The position numbers were made by a program, and so were the translations under genes. The notes below the pieces were generated by a model. The model was given only the letters and a program-made list of their open reading frames with translations, was not told the origin of the DNA and ran no database searches. 16,477 nucleotides of DNA from the NCBI GenBank assembly GCA_039033215.1, contig JBCCDA010000098.1, positions 1 to 16,477 of the forward strand, written 5' to 3'. The DNA comes from Thermohalobaculum sp039033215. Lineage in GTDB: Bacteria > Pseudomonadota > Alphaproteobacteria > Rhodobacterales > Rhodobacteraceae. Shown in pieces: positions 7,071-13,489 of this stretch; the stretch's first letter is position 1; each line of letters opens with the position of its first letter.

Positions 7071-7400
7071 TCAGCCGCCCAGCCGCACCCCCAACGCGTC
7101 GAGTGCCCGCGCCATGTCAGGCGTCAGGCCACCTCGGGACTCGGCGACAATACTGTCGAAACGGGCGCGCAGCTCGTCTTTCTCCTGATCGCCCAGATCG
7201 TTCCAGGCCCGATTCTGCAACCCCATGACAAGGGCGTAGTAGGCGATGAAGTGCGGTCGCTCACCGGACCGGAGAAGCTGCAGGTAGGCGGCGTCTGCCC
7301 CAAGCGATCGCAGCTCATCCGCCGACTTGATCCCGGCGCGCGCAAACTGTGCTTCTGACTTTGGGCCAAGGTTGCGGATCGTCGAGACAGCGTCGGCCAT
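7071..7400 (-). CDS. TfoX/Sxy C-terminal-domain protein
   Basis: The 109-residue protein consists of little more than the TfoX C-terminal domain: IRNLGPKSEAQFARAGIKSADELRSLGADAAYLQLL at 8-43, a helix-hairpin-helix-like fold, then an all-helical tail. The TfoX N-terminal domain is absent. In gamma-proteobacteria full-length TfoX/Sxy drives competence genes; what the stand-alone domain does is not known to me, and no competence gene is nearby. The ATG at 7400 overlaps the purN stop in TGATG, making it the third gene of a purM-purN operon. It ends exactly at the stop of the convergent kinase gene. Confidence 0.85.
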   Translation of the reverse strand: MADAVSTIRNLGPKSEAQFARAGIKSADELRSLGADAAYLQLLRSGERPHFIAYYALVMGLQNRAWNDLGDQEKDELRARFDSIVAESRGGLTPDMARALDALGVRLGG

Positions 7401-8023
7401 CAACCTGCTGCCACCAGCATCGCGATCGGCTGAGACCGCGCTTTCCCGGGATCCGACACGAAGGCTGCGAGCGCTGCCGGATAGAGCCTGTGTTCCTGCT
7501 CCAGCACCCGCGCGGCCAGTGTCGATGGCGTGTCTCCGGCACGCACAGGCACGACCGCTTGACCGAGGATGTGGCCAGAGTCGAGCTCGGGCACAACCTC
7601 ATGAACCGTGCAGCCGTGGACGGCCATCCCCGCCTCCAAGGCGCGCGCATGGGTGTTGAGTCCCTTGAAGAGCGGCAGAATCGAGGGGTGTATGTTCAGC
7701 ATCCGGCCACGCCAGGTCTCGACGAAATCCGTGGTCATGATCCGCAGGTAACCAGCCAGCACGACAAGATCCGCGCCCGCGTCCGACAGGTGTGCAGCCA
7801 CTTCAGCGTCATGCGCCGCCCGGTCGCCGCGGTTCTTGCGCCAATCGACAGCAACCGCCGGGACGCCAAGGTCTACCGCTTTGGACAGGCCTCCTGCCCC
7901 GGGTTCGCTCGACAGCACCACAACCGGGTCGGCTGCAACGTCGCCCGCCTGCATCGCGCGGATCAGGGCAACCATGTTCGAGCCGGAGCCGGAGAGCAGG
8001 ACCGCGACGCGTGGCCTCGTCAC
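7400..8023 (-). CDS. purN: phosphoribosylglycinamide formyltransferase 1
   Basis: The 207-residue cytoplasmic enzyme transfers the formyl group of 10-formyl-tetrahydrofolate to GAR in step three of purine synthesis. Evidence: N-terminal VAVLLSGSGSNM (phosphate-binding), the folate/catalytic block MLNIHPSILPLFKG with Asn110 and His112, and VPELDSGHILGQ with Asp148, i.e. the complete Asn-His-Asp catalytic set. Start is GTG at 8023, overlapping the purM stop in GTGA and placing the first beta strand a few residues in, as usual. It is the middle gene of purM-purN-tfoX-like. Confidence 0.95.
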   Translation of the reverse strand: MTRPRVAVLLSGSGSNMVALIRAMQAGDVAADPVVVLSSEPGAGGLSKAVDLGVPAVAVDWRKNRGDRAAHDAEVAAHLSDAGADLVVLAGYLRIMTTDFVETWRGRMLNIHPSILPLFKGLNTHARALEAGMAVHGCTVHEVVPELDSGHILGQAVVPVRAGDTPSTLAARVLEQEHRLYPAALAAFVSDPGKARSQPIAMLVAAG

Positions 8024-9066
8024 ACCAGGCTGCCCCGGTAGTTCACGCCACCGCCTGCGCTCACGGTGCCCAGCCGGAACGCCTCCTCGTCGGCGTCCGC
8101 GAGGGCAGACATGACGTCTTCCGCACGGTCCGCGGGGACGACAAGCACCATGCCGATGCCGCAGTTGAAGGTACGCAGTGCTTCGGCTGTCTCCAGCCCG
8201 GACTGGTTGATCAACCAGCGGAAGACCCCGGGCAGATCCCACGCATCAAGGTCGATCTCGGCGCCCAGCCCGTCCGGCAGAACACGGGGTGTGTTCCCCG
8301 TCAGCCCACCGCCAGTGATGTGCGCCATCGCATGCACGGTCCCCTGCCGCACCAGCGGCAAGACCGACCGCACGTATATCCGCGTCGGCGCGAGCAGAAC
8401 CTCGCCCAGCGTACTATCCGCAAAGGGGGCGGGCGTCTCCCAGCCGAGGTCCGCGTCCGACAGGATACGCCGGACCAGCGAGTAGCCGTTAGAGTGCACG
8501 CCTGACGAGGGGAGGCCGATGAGAGCATCCCCCTCCGCGACCGCCCGCGGCAGGCCGGTTCCTCGCTCCATCGCGCCAACGGCGAAGCCCGCGAGATCAA
8601 AGTCATCCCCCGTGTACATGCCGGGCATCTCGGCCGTCTCGCCCCCGATCAGCGCGCATCCGGCCTGACGACATCCCTCGGCAATGCCGGAGACAACACG
8701 TGCGGCCGACTCGACGTCCAGCTTGCCGGTTGCAAGATAATCCAGAAAGAACAACGGCTCGGCGCCCTGGCAGATCAAGTCGTTCACACACATCGCGACC
8801 AGATCGATCCCGACGGTATCGAGACGCCCGGTCTCGACCGCAATCCTGAGCTTGGTCCCGACACCATCGGTGGCCGCGACGAGAACGGGATCCTGGAACC
8901 CAGCCGCCCGGGGATCAAAGAGCGCGCCGAACCCGCCCAGGCCCTCCATCACACCGGGACGGTTGGTGCTGGCCGCGGCGGGCTTGATGCGCTCGACCAG
9001 CGCATCGCCGGCGTCGATGTCAACGCCCGCGTCCGCGTAGGTCAGTCGGTTCGGTCTGTCGCTCAT
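8020..9066 (-). CDS. purM: phosphoribosylformylglycinamidine cyclo-ligase (AIR synthetase)
   Basis: The 348-residue enzyme closes the imidazole ring using ATP, converting FGAM to AIR in purine synthesis. Visible: N-terminal LTYADAGVDIDAGDALVERIK, ATP/substrate segment VAATDGVGTKLRIA (about 63-76), VNDLICQGAEPLFFLDYLATGKL, CALIGGETAEMPGMY, and VHSNGYSLVRRIL. Length and motif order are typical of the family. ATG at 9066 begins the protein just before the conserved Tyr-Ala-Asp-Ala-Gly. A -10-like TAAGCC ends six bases before it and there is no clear ribosome site, so the mRNA may be leaderless. It is first gene of the operon with purN. Confidence 0.97.
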   Translation of the reverse strand: MSDRPNRLTYADAGVDIDAGDALVERIKPAAASTNRPGVMEGLGGFGALFDPRAAGFQDPVLVAATDGVGTKLRIAVETGRLDTVGIDLVAMCVNDLICQGAEPLFFLDYLATGKLDVESAARVVSGIAEGCRQAGCALIGGETAEMPGMYTGDDFDLAGFAVGAMERGTGLPRAVAEGDALIGLPSSGVHSNGYSLVRRILSDADLGWETPAPFADSTLGEVLLAPTRIYVRSVLPLVRQGTVHAMAHITGGGLTGNTPRVLPDGLGAEIDLDAWDLPGVFRWLINQSGLETAEALRTFNCGIGMVLVVPADRAEDVMSALADADEEAFRLGTVSAGGGVNYRGSLV

Positions 9067-9072
9067 GCATGC

Positions 9073-9101
9073 GGCTTAGCGGATGGGATTTGGCTCGTCG
9101 A
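9073..9101 (-). promoter_or_regulatory. candidate purM promoter
   Basis: Minus strand: TCGACG (9101-9096), 17-bp spacer, TAAGCC (9078-9073), then six bases to the purM ATG. The -35 overlaps a 14-bp palindrome CGAGAGGCCTCTCG (9099-9112). The element is weak but positioned like the nth promoter. Confidence 0.35.
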
Positions 9102-9112
9102 GAGGCCTCTCG
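9099..9112. repeat. 14-bp perfect palindrome between purM and the tRNA gene
   Basis: CGAGAGGCCTCTCG is perfectly symmetric. It lies 33 bp upstream of the purM ATG, overlapping the candidate purM -35, and immediately upstream of the tRNA -35 box, so a bound protein could affect both directions. Confidence 0.4.
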
Positions 9113-9115
9113 CAA

Positions 9116-9144
9116 TTGACGCTCGGCCCGCTCCGGCGTAGGTC
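9116..9144 (+). promoter_or_regulatory. promoter of the CAU tRNA gene
   Basis: TTGACG (9116-9121), exactly 17 bp, then TAGGTC (9139-9144). The tRNA begins ten bases after the -10 box, leaving a leader of about three bases. Confidence 0.65.
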
Positions 9145-9153
9145 GATGTCGCC

Positions 9154-9230
9154 GGGCCCGTAGCTCAATTGGTTAGAGCAGACCGCTCATAACGGTTTGG
9201 TTGGGGGTTCAAGTCCCTCCGGGCCTACCA
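9154..9230 (+). tRNA. tRNA with CAU anticodon, probably tRNA-Ile2 (lysidine type); may be auto-labelled tRNA-Met
   Basis: The 77-base gene folds as a full cloverleaf: acceptor GGGCCCG/CGGGCCT (one G-U at the end), D stem GCTC/GAGC, anticodon stem GACCG/CGGTT with loop CTCATAA, T arm GGGGG-TTCAAGT-CCCTC, discriminator A and encoded CCA. Anticodon CAU fits elongator Met, initiator Met or Ile2. The initiator is disfavoured because it needs an unpaired 1-72 position and three G-C pairs in the anticodon stem. C4-G69 and C5-G68 in the acceptor, which TilS uses to recognise tRNA-Ile2, are present. The TTGGT variable loop and TTCAAGTCC segment also resemble E. coli ileX more than elongator Met. I therefore infer Ile2, reading AUA after lysidine modification. 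Confidence 0.93.
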
Positions 9231-9234
9231 AGCC

Positions 9235-9257
9235 AAGAAACTGTCAGCCGTTTCTTT
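9235..9257 (+). terminator. candidate terminator after the tRNA
   Basis: AAGAAAC (9235-9241) and GTTTCTT (9250-9256) are a perfect 7-bp inverted repeat with an 8-base loop, directly after the tRNA. The stem is AT-rich and the T tract short (TTT), so it is a modest candidate. It sits between the tRNA and the convergent GNAT gene and could serve both. Confidence 0.45.
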
Positions 9258-9270
9258 GCACGACGCGGCG

Positions 9271-10113
9271 CTAACCGAGCTCGAAGCTCGCAAGACCGAC
9301 GAGACGCTCCGTGTCCACGTTGTGCACGTCGCCCTTGTACATCCGGGCGCATGCAAACGACGTCTCGAGCCCGAAGCGGGCGGCGAGGGAGGTGCCTGCA
9401 TCACTTGTCTCGGGGATGTCGATGGCGACGCGCCCGGCACCTGTTGCGGCAACGAGACTCTCGATCAGCTCCCCTGCCCTCACGGCATCTGGAGCGATCA
9501 CCGGGCCGATCTTGTGACCGACCCGACAGCGACGGATCGTTCCCATCGCGACGACGCGATTGCCGTGGCGCTGAACCAGCGTGCGGCGTGTGTCGGTCTG
9601 CTGCACCCAGGCGTCGACAAATGCCGGGCGAGCGGCCCGGTTCACATCCTCGTCGAGGGCAATCAGCGCCGCCATGTCCGTTGGTTCCGCGGGCACACAA
9701 CTGCCATGCGCACGCCCCTTGATCTCACCCTCATATCGATGGGACCTGAATGCGAACTCGAAGCCAGAGCGGCGATAGTTGTGTTCCTGCGCCGGAACGC
9801 CGTCGAGCCCGACCGTGCGCGTCCCAAGTCGCCCGAGACCCTCTTGCCACGTCTTGAAGCCGTAGCCCTTGCCGCGAAATTCGGGAGCGCAAAGATAGAA
9901 GCCGAGAAATCCGAAGTCGTCAGAGTGCGCGACCACCGAGATCGCCGTGGCGCGCTTGTCGCCTATCCAGCCCATAAGGAAGCCGCTCGGGTCGACGGGG
10001 TAAAACGTCTCTGGGTCTTTGATACCCGGGTTCCAGCCTTCTGCCGCCGCCCAATCAACCGCCGCGCGCAGGTCTGCGAGCGACATCGGTTGAATGCGCA
10101 GCGCATCCGTCAC
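9271..10113 (-). CDS. two-domain GNAT-family N-acetyltransferase
   Basis: The 280-residue protein has an N-terminal GNAT fold (about 5-130) in which FLGFYLCAPEFRGKGYGFKTW shows the acetyl-CoA pyrophosphate-binding R-x-x-G-x-G/A pattern (RGKGYG). The C-terminal half (about 140-275) resembles the second domain of YitH/HolE-like acetyltransferases (LDEDVNRAARPAFVDAW, VIAPDAVRAGELIESLV, GLETSFACARMYKG). The expected reaction is acetyl transfer from acetyl-CoA to an amine; the acceptor is unknown. Start is GTG at 10113, in a GTGA overlap with the stop of the GntR regulator gene, so the two are cotranscribed and translationally coupled. That coupling suggests a role linked to the neighbouring transport/ureide operon, but this is inference. 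Confidence 0.88.
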   Translation of the reverse strand: MTDALRIQPMSLADLRAAVDWAAAEGWNPGIKDPETFYPVDPSGFLMGWIGDKRATAISVVAHSDDFGFLGFYLCAPEFRGKGYGFKTWQEGLGRLGTRTVGLDGVPAQEHNYRRSGFEFAFRSHRYEGEIKGRAHGSCVPAEPTDMAALIALDEDVNRAARPAFVDAWVQQTDTRRTLVQRHGNRVVAMGTIRRCRVGHKIGPVIAPDAVRAGELIESLVAATGAGRVAIDIPETSDAGTSLAARFGLETSFACARMYKGDVHNVDTERLVGLASFELG

Positions 10114-10802
10114 CTGAGGGCCTCACGCAGCGAGACCGGGCGTTCCCCCCGGTCGCTCAGGTCCAGGCACGAGCTGAGATCAACGAGGTGGCTGGTCATC
10201 AGTTCTTCGGCGCGATCCCCGTCACCTGACCCGAGCGCATCGAGCAGCGCATGGTGGGCGTGGCTCTCACAGAGCGCATCGCGACGCCGCCAGTAGAGCG
10301 CGATGATCAGCGAAGACCGGGCCACCAGCCCGGAAATGAAGCTGGCAATCGTTTCCTGATCGGCGATCCGCGCGATGGCGATGTGGAACTGACCGGACAG
10401 GTAGACGGCCAACCCATTGTCTCCGGCCTCCAACGCAGCGTGCTCGCTGTCGATATGGGCGTGCAACTTGCGGATATCTGCCGGTTTTGCACGCAGTGCG
10501 GCCGACCGGGCGGTCCGCGGTTCCAAAAGGGCCCGGGCTTCCAACACTTCGCGGGCCTCGCGCACGGAAGGCTTGGCAACGAACGCGCCCCTGTTGCGCT
10601 TGATCTCGACCAGACCCCGGTGGGAGAGCGCCTGCAGCGCCCCGCGAATGACCGTGCGTCCGACCCCGTAGATCGAGGAAAGCTCGTCCTCGGTCAGCTT
10701 GGTATCCGGCGGCAACCTGTGATCCAGGATCGCAATCTCGATCTTGTCCGCGATCAGATCGTTCGTCGGGGCATCGGCCCGCACAACGCCTAAAATGGGC
10801 AT
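10110..10802 (-). CDS. GntR-family transcriptional regulator, FCD (FadR) subfamily
   Basis: The 230-residue DNA-binding protein has a winged helix-turn-helix at about 12-77 (LIADKIEIAILDHRLPPDTKL, VGRTVIRGALQALSHRGLVEIKRNRGAFV) and an all-helical FCD ligand domain at about 85-215. His140 (FHIAIARIAD), His183/184 (SHAHHALLDAL) and His205 (SHL) fit the metal/ligand-binding histidines of FCD proteins. ATG at 10802 has GGGGAGAT ten bases upstream. It is divergent from the ABC/allantoin operon across 250 bp and is the obvious candidate regulator of it, with a ureide or related small acid as effector. A GTGA overlap couples it to the GNAT gene downstream. Confidence 0.92.
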   Translation of the reverse strand: MPILGVVRADAPTNDLIADKIEIAILDHRLPPDTKLTEDELSSIYGVGRTVIRGALQALSHRGLVEIKRNRGAFVAKPSVREAREVLEARALLEPRTARSAALRAKPADIRKLHAHIDSEHAALEAGDNGLAVYLSGQFHIAIARIADQETIASFISGLVARSSLIIALYWRRRDALCESHAHHALLDALGSGDGDRAEELMTSHLVDLSSCLDLSDRGERPVSLREALR

Positions 10803-10833
10803 ACTACAACATCTCCCCAGTTTCGTGGGACCG

Positions 10834-10863
10834 AGCCTAGCGATGGTAGGGCCCTACAGACAA
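10834..10863 (-). promoter_or_regulatory. promoter of the gntR-type gene with internal palindrome
   Basis: Minus strand: TTGTCT (10863-10858), 18-bp spacer, TAGGCT (10839-10834). The spacer holds a perfect 12-bp palindrome GTAGGGCCCTAC (10846-10857), well placed for autorepression. The leader of about 25 bases carries the GGGGAG ribosome site. Confidence 0.5.
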
Positions 10864-11052
10864 TTGATTCGGAATTGCATGCACTGACCCCGTGAATCGT
10901 GCGCAATCAAGGCGCAACATCCCGCCAATGTGCATGTTTGCTTGGCATCGTTAGCCTTCTTTCCCGGAACGGCCGCAAGATCGCGCGGTTTTCGTTGTGG
11001 GTTACACCGATCTGATCGCATCTTCGGATCGCACAAGATCAAATGAGCCGAC
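10864..11052. promoter_or_regulatory. upstream region of the ABC-transporter operon
   Basis: This completes the 250-bp divergent intergenic region. It holds TGCATGCA (10876-10883) inside an imperfect inverted repeat, ATTGCATGCAC ... GTGCGCAAT (10874-10908), that may be a regulator site, and clustered GATC-containing repeats near 11009-11040. I found no convincing -35/-10 pair for the plus-strand operon. TTGGCATCGTTAGCC (10942-10956) has a sigma-54-like look but wrong spacing. The ATPase start codon has only a poor ribosome site. Confidence 0.35.
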
Positions 11053-12036
11053 ATGCGATCCCACCTCGATCTCGAACTCGTGGCCCTCACAAAGCGATAC
11101 GGCACCACACTGGCTGTCAACGGGATCAACCATGCGTTCAAGGCTGGTAGCTATGTCTGCCTGCTCGGCCCGTCCGGATGCGGCAAGTCGACGACGTTGC
11201 GCATGATCGCAGGGCACGAGGCCGTGAGCGACGGCGCGATCATCCTGGATGGCACGGATATCTCGGGACGCCCGCCAGCCCAGCGCGGCACGGCGATGAT
11301 GTTCCAGAACTATGCGCTCTTTCCGCACCTGACGGTTGCCGACAACGTCGCGTTCGGCCTGAAGATGAAGGGAGTGGCAAAGGACACGCGAATGAAGCGG
11401 GCGCAAGAGCTGCTGGCGCTTGTGGACATGGAAGCGCTGGCCGAGCGGATGCCCGACCAGCTTTCTGGCGGACAGCAGCAACGCGTGGCGCTTGCCCGTG
11501 CGATGGCCTCGGAACCGCAGGTGCTGCTTCTGGACGAGCCGCTCTCGGCGCTCGACCCGTTCCTGCGACTTCGCATGCGGACCGAGCTGAAGAGGCTGCA
11601 GCGGGAGCTTGGCATCACCTTCATTCACGTCACGCACAGCCAGGACGAGGCCATGGCCCTGTCGGACGAGATCGTCGTGATGAATGCGGGAAAGATCGAG
11701 CAGGCAGGGCACCCACGGGATGTCTTCAACGCCCCCGAGACCGAGTTTGTCGCGCGCTTCATCGGCAACCACAACGTGATCGCGCTGCCCGAGGCGCACT
11801 TTGCCATTCGCTCGGACAAGATCCGCATCGGGGGCGCAGCAGACGGCGGCACACCCGCTACGGTCAACGCGATCGAATACCAGGGCACGTCGGTGTCCGT
11901 GACGCTCGCCCGGCCGGGCGCCGAGGACCTGACCGCTGTGATTCCCGAGGAGACGTTCTTTGCGGCACCCCTGGAGGGCGGACAGGAAGTCTCGCTGTCC
12001 TGGGATCCGGCCGATCTGCACGCACTCGGAAGTTGA
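11053..12036 (+). CDS. ABC transporter ATP-binding protein (PotA-like)
   Basis: The 327-residue ATPase subunit energises import by the two permeases encoded downstream. All nucleotide-binding motifs are intact: Walker A GPSGCGKST (39-47), Q-loop Gln85 in MMFQNYALFPHLT, signature QLSGGQQQRVALARA (136-150), Walker B VLLLDEP with catalytic Glu162, D-loop SALD, and switch His195. The C-terminal 80 residues (about 245-325) form a TOBE-like regulatory domain (IRSDKIRIGG, VNAIEYQGTSVSVTLA). This build is that of spermidine/putrescine/iron-type importers. The ATG at 11053 is used, since the conserved first strand begins at about residue 6. It is first gene of the operon. Confidence 0.94.
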   Translation: MRSHLDLELVALTKRYGTTLAVNGINHAFKAGSYVCLLGPSGCGKSTTLRMIAGHEAVSDGAIILDGTDISGRPPAQRGTAMMFQNYALFPHLTVADNVAFGLKMKGVAKDTRMKRAQELLALVDMEALAERMPDQLSGGQQQRVALARAMASEPQVLLLDEPLSALDPFLRLRMRTELKRLQRELGITFIHVTHSQDEAMALSDEIVVMNAGKIEQAGHPRDVFNAPETEFVARFIGNHNVIALPEAHFAIRSDKIRIGGAADGGTPATVNAIEYQGTSVSVTLARPGAEDLTAVIPEETFFAAPLEGGQEVSLSWDPADLHALGS

Positions 12037-12088
12037 GAACCAGAAGTCCGGAAAACGGATTATGACTTTATCGGCAAGGAGAAATGCC

Positions 12089-13369
12089 ATGACTGAGAAG
12101 ACCAACAAGAAGAACACCCTCAGCCGCCGGAGCCTCTTGAAGGGGACTGCTGCGGGGGTCGCAGCCTCGACGCTGGGCGCACCGACGATCTGGGCGCAGA
12201 ACATCAAGGACGTGACGTTGCGCCAGTTCGGCACCGGGGTCTCGAACCTCAACGAGGTGGCGGCGAAGGTGAAGGAAGATCTCGGCTTCACGCTTGAGAT
12301 GACGGCGTTGGACTCGGACAGCGTGACCCAGCGCGCCGCGACCCAGCCGAACAGCTTCGACATCGCTGATCTGGAGTACTGGATCTGCAAGAAGGTCTGG
12401 CCCACCGGCAATCTGCAGGCCATGGATACCTCGAAGATCGCCAACTACGACAAGATCGTCGGCATCTTCCGCAACGGCAAGCTGACGCCCGAGAGCACGA
12501 TCGCGCAAGGCACCGCGCCGCATACGGTGGGCTTCACCTCCGGCGTGGACGGCACGGATTTCGTCGACGAGGAATCGGGCTGGATGACGCTGATCCCCAC
12601 GATCTACAACGCCGACACACTGGGCATCCGCCCGGATCTGATCGGCCGCCCGATCAGCAACTGGTCCGAGCTTCTGAACCCCGAGTTCAAGGGCAAGGCG
12701 TCGATCCTGGACATCTCGTCCATCGGGATCATGGACATGGCCATGGTCGTCGAGTCGATGGGTGAGTACACCTATCCCGACAAAGGGAACATGACGAAGG
12801 AAGAGATCGACATGACCCTCGGGATCTTCACCGAGGCGAAGAAGAACGGTCAGTTCCGCGCGTTCTGGAAGACGTTCGACGAGTCCGTGAACCTGATGGC
12901 CTCGGGCGAGGTGGTGATCCAGTCCATGTGGTCGCCGGCCATCACGGCCGTGCGCTCGAAGGGCATTCCGTGCGTCTACCAGCCGCTGGAAGAAGGCTAC
13001 CGGTCCTGGGGCGGCGGCATCGGGCTGTCGGCGAACCTGTCGGGCCTGGAGCTGGATGCGGCCTACGAGTACATCAACTGGTACCTCTCGGGCTGGGTCG
13101 GCGGGTTCCTGATGCGCCAGGGTTACTACTCGGCCGTGCCCGAGACGTCGAAGGACTTCATGAGCGCCGACGAGTGGGGCTTCTGGTTCGAAGGCAAGGC
13201 CGCCCAAGGCGACATCACCAACCCGTTCGGCGATGTCATGGAGAAGGCCGGTGCCGTGCGCGACGGCGGCAGCTTCTATGACCGCATGGGCGCGGTGGCT
13301 TGCTGGAACGCCGTGATGGACGAGAACCAGTACATGGTCCGCAAGTGGAACGAGTTCATTGCGGCCTGA
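12089..13369 (+). CDS. ABC transporter periplasmic substrate-binding protein, Tat-exported
   Basis: This encodes a 426-residue extracytoplasmic solute-binding protein. The N-terminus carries a twin-arginine signal: TLSRRSLLKGTAAGVAASTLGAPTIWAQ with Arg13-Arg14 and cleavage expected near residue 36, so it is exported folded. The mature part has the periplasmic binding protein look of the PotD/type-2 group (VTLRQFGTGVSNLNEVAAKVKEDLGF, FDIADLEYWI, TIYNADTLGI, YINWYLSGWVGGFLMRQGYYSAVPE). ATG at 12089 is chosen over ATG 12062 because AAGGAG lies 7 bases upstream (12076-12081) and the Tat n-region starts there. The ligand is not deducible from sequence; gene context points to allantoin or a related ureide. 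Confidence 0.92.
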   Translation: MTEKTNKKNTLSRRSLLKGTAAGVAASTLGAPTIWAQNIKDVTLRQFGTGVSNLNEVAAKVKEDLGFTLEMTALDSDSVTQRAATQPNSFDIADLEYWICKKVWPTGNLQAMDTSKIANYDKIVGIFRNGKLTPESTIAQGTAPHTVGFTSGVDGTDFVDEESGWMTLIPTIYNADTLGIRPDLIGRPISNWSELLNPEFKGKASILDISSIGIMDMAMVVESMGEYTYPDKGNMTKEEIDMTLGIFTEAKKNGQFRAFWKTFDESVNLMASGEVVIQSMWSPAITAVRSKGIPCVYQPLEEGYRSWGGGIGLSANLSGLELDAAYEYINWYLSGWVGGFLMRQGYYSAVPETSKDFMSADEWGFWFEGKAAQGDITNPFGDVMEKAGAVRDGGSFYDRMGAVACWNAVMDENQYMVRKWNEFIAA

Positions 13370-13382
13370 TGTGACGAGATAT

Positions 13383-13455
13383 GGGGTGTGCCTTGCGGCA
13401 CCCGCGGGGGCTCTGCCCCCGCAACCCCCGAGGTACTTCCGGCCAGATGAAGCGG
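13383..13455 (+). repeat. Rhodobacteraceae-type GC hairpin intergenic element between binding protein and permease genes
   Basis: The element begins with a small hairpin GTGCC-TTGC-GGCAC (13388-13401). Next is a strong one, GCGGGGGC-TCT-GCCCCCGC (13404-13422, 8 G-C pairs, 3-base loop), followed by AACCCCCGAGGTACTTCC and GGCCAGATGAAGCGG. I recall very similar hairpin-plus-tail sequences between genes in many Rhodobacteraceae genomes; this cannot be verified here. There is no T tract directly after the stem, so it is more likely an mRNA 3'-end stabiliser or partial terminator than a full stop. Confidence 0.65.
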
Positions 13456-13489
13456 AACGGACCCGTTGAGCAGGGCACCGCAACTTTCG

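Noticed and set aside
9154..9260. tRNA gene as an integration site for a genomic island
   Set aside because: No integrase lies beside it, no repeat of the tRNA 3' end was noticed in the window, and base composition does not change across it.
10942..10956. Sigma-54-like promoter (TTGGCATCGTTAGCC) before the ABC operon
   Set aside because: Only 8 bases separate the GG and GC elements instead of the required 10, and the flanking consensus is poor.
11002..13483. Two long minus-strand open frames (11002-12444 and 12068-13483)
   Set aside because: They lie opposite the ABC ATPase and binding-protein genes, which have intact motifs and ribosome sites. The antisense translations are His/Arg/Val-rich shadows with no family resemblance.
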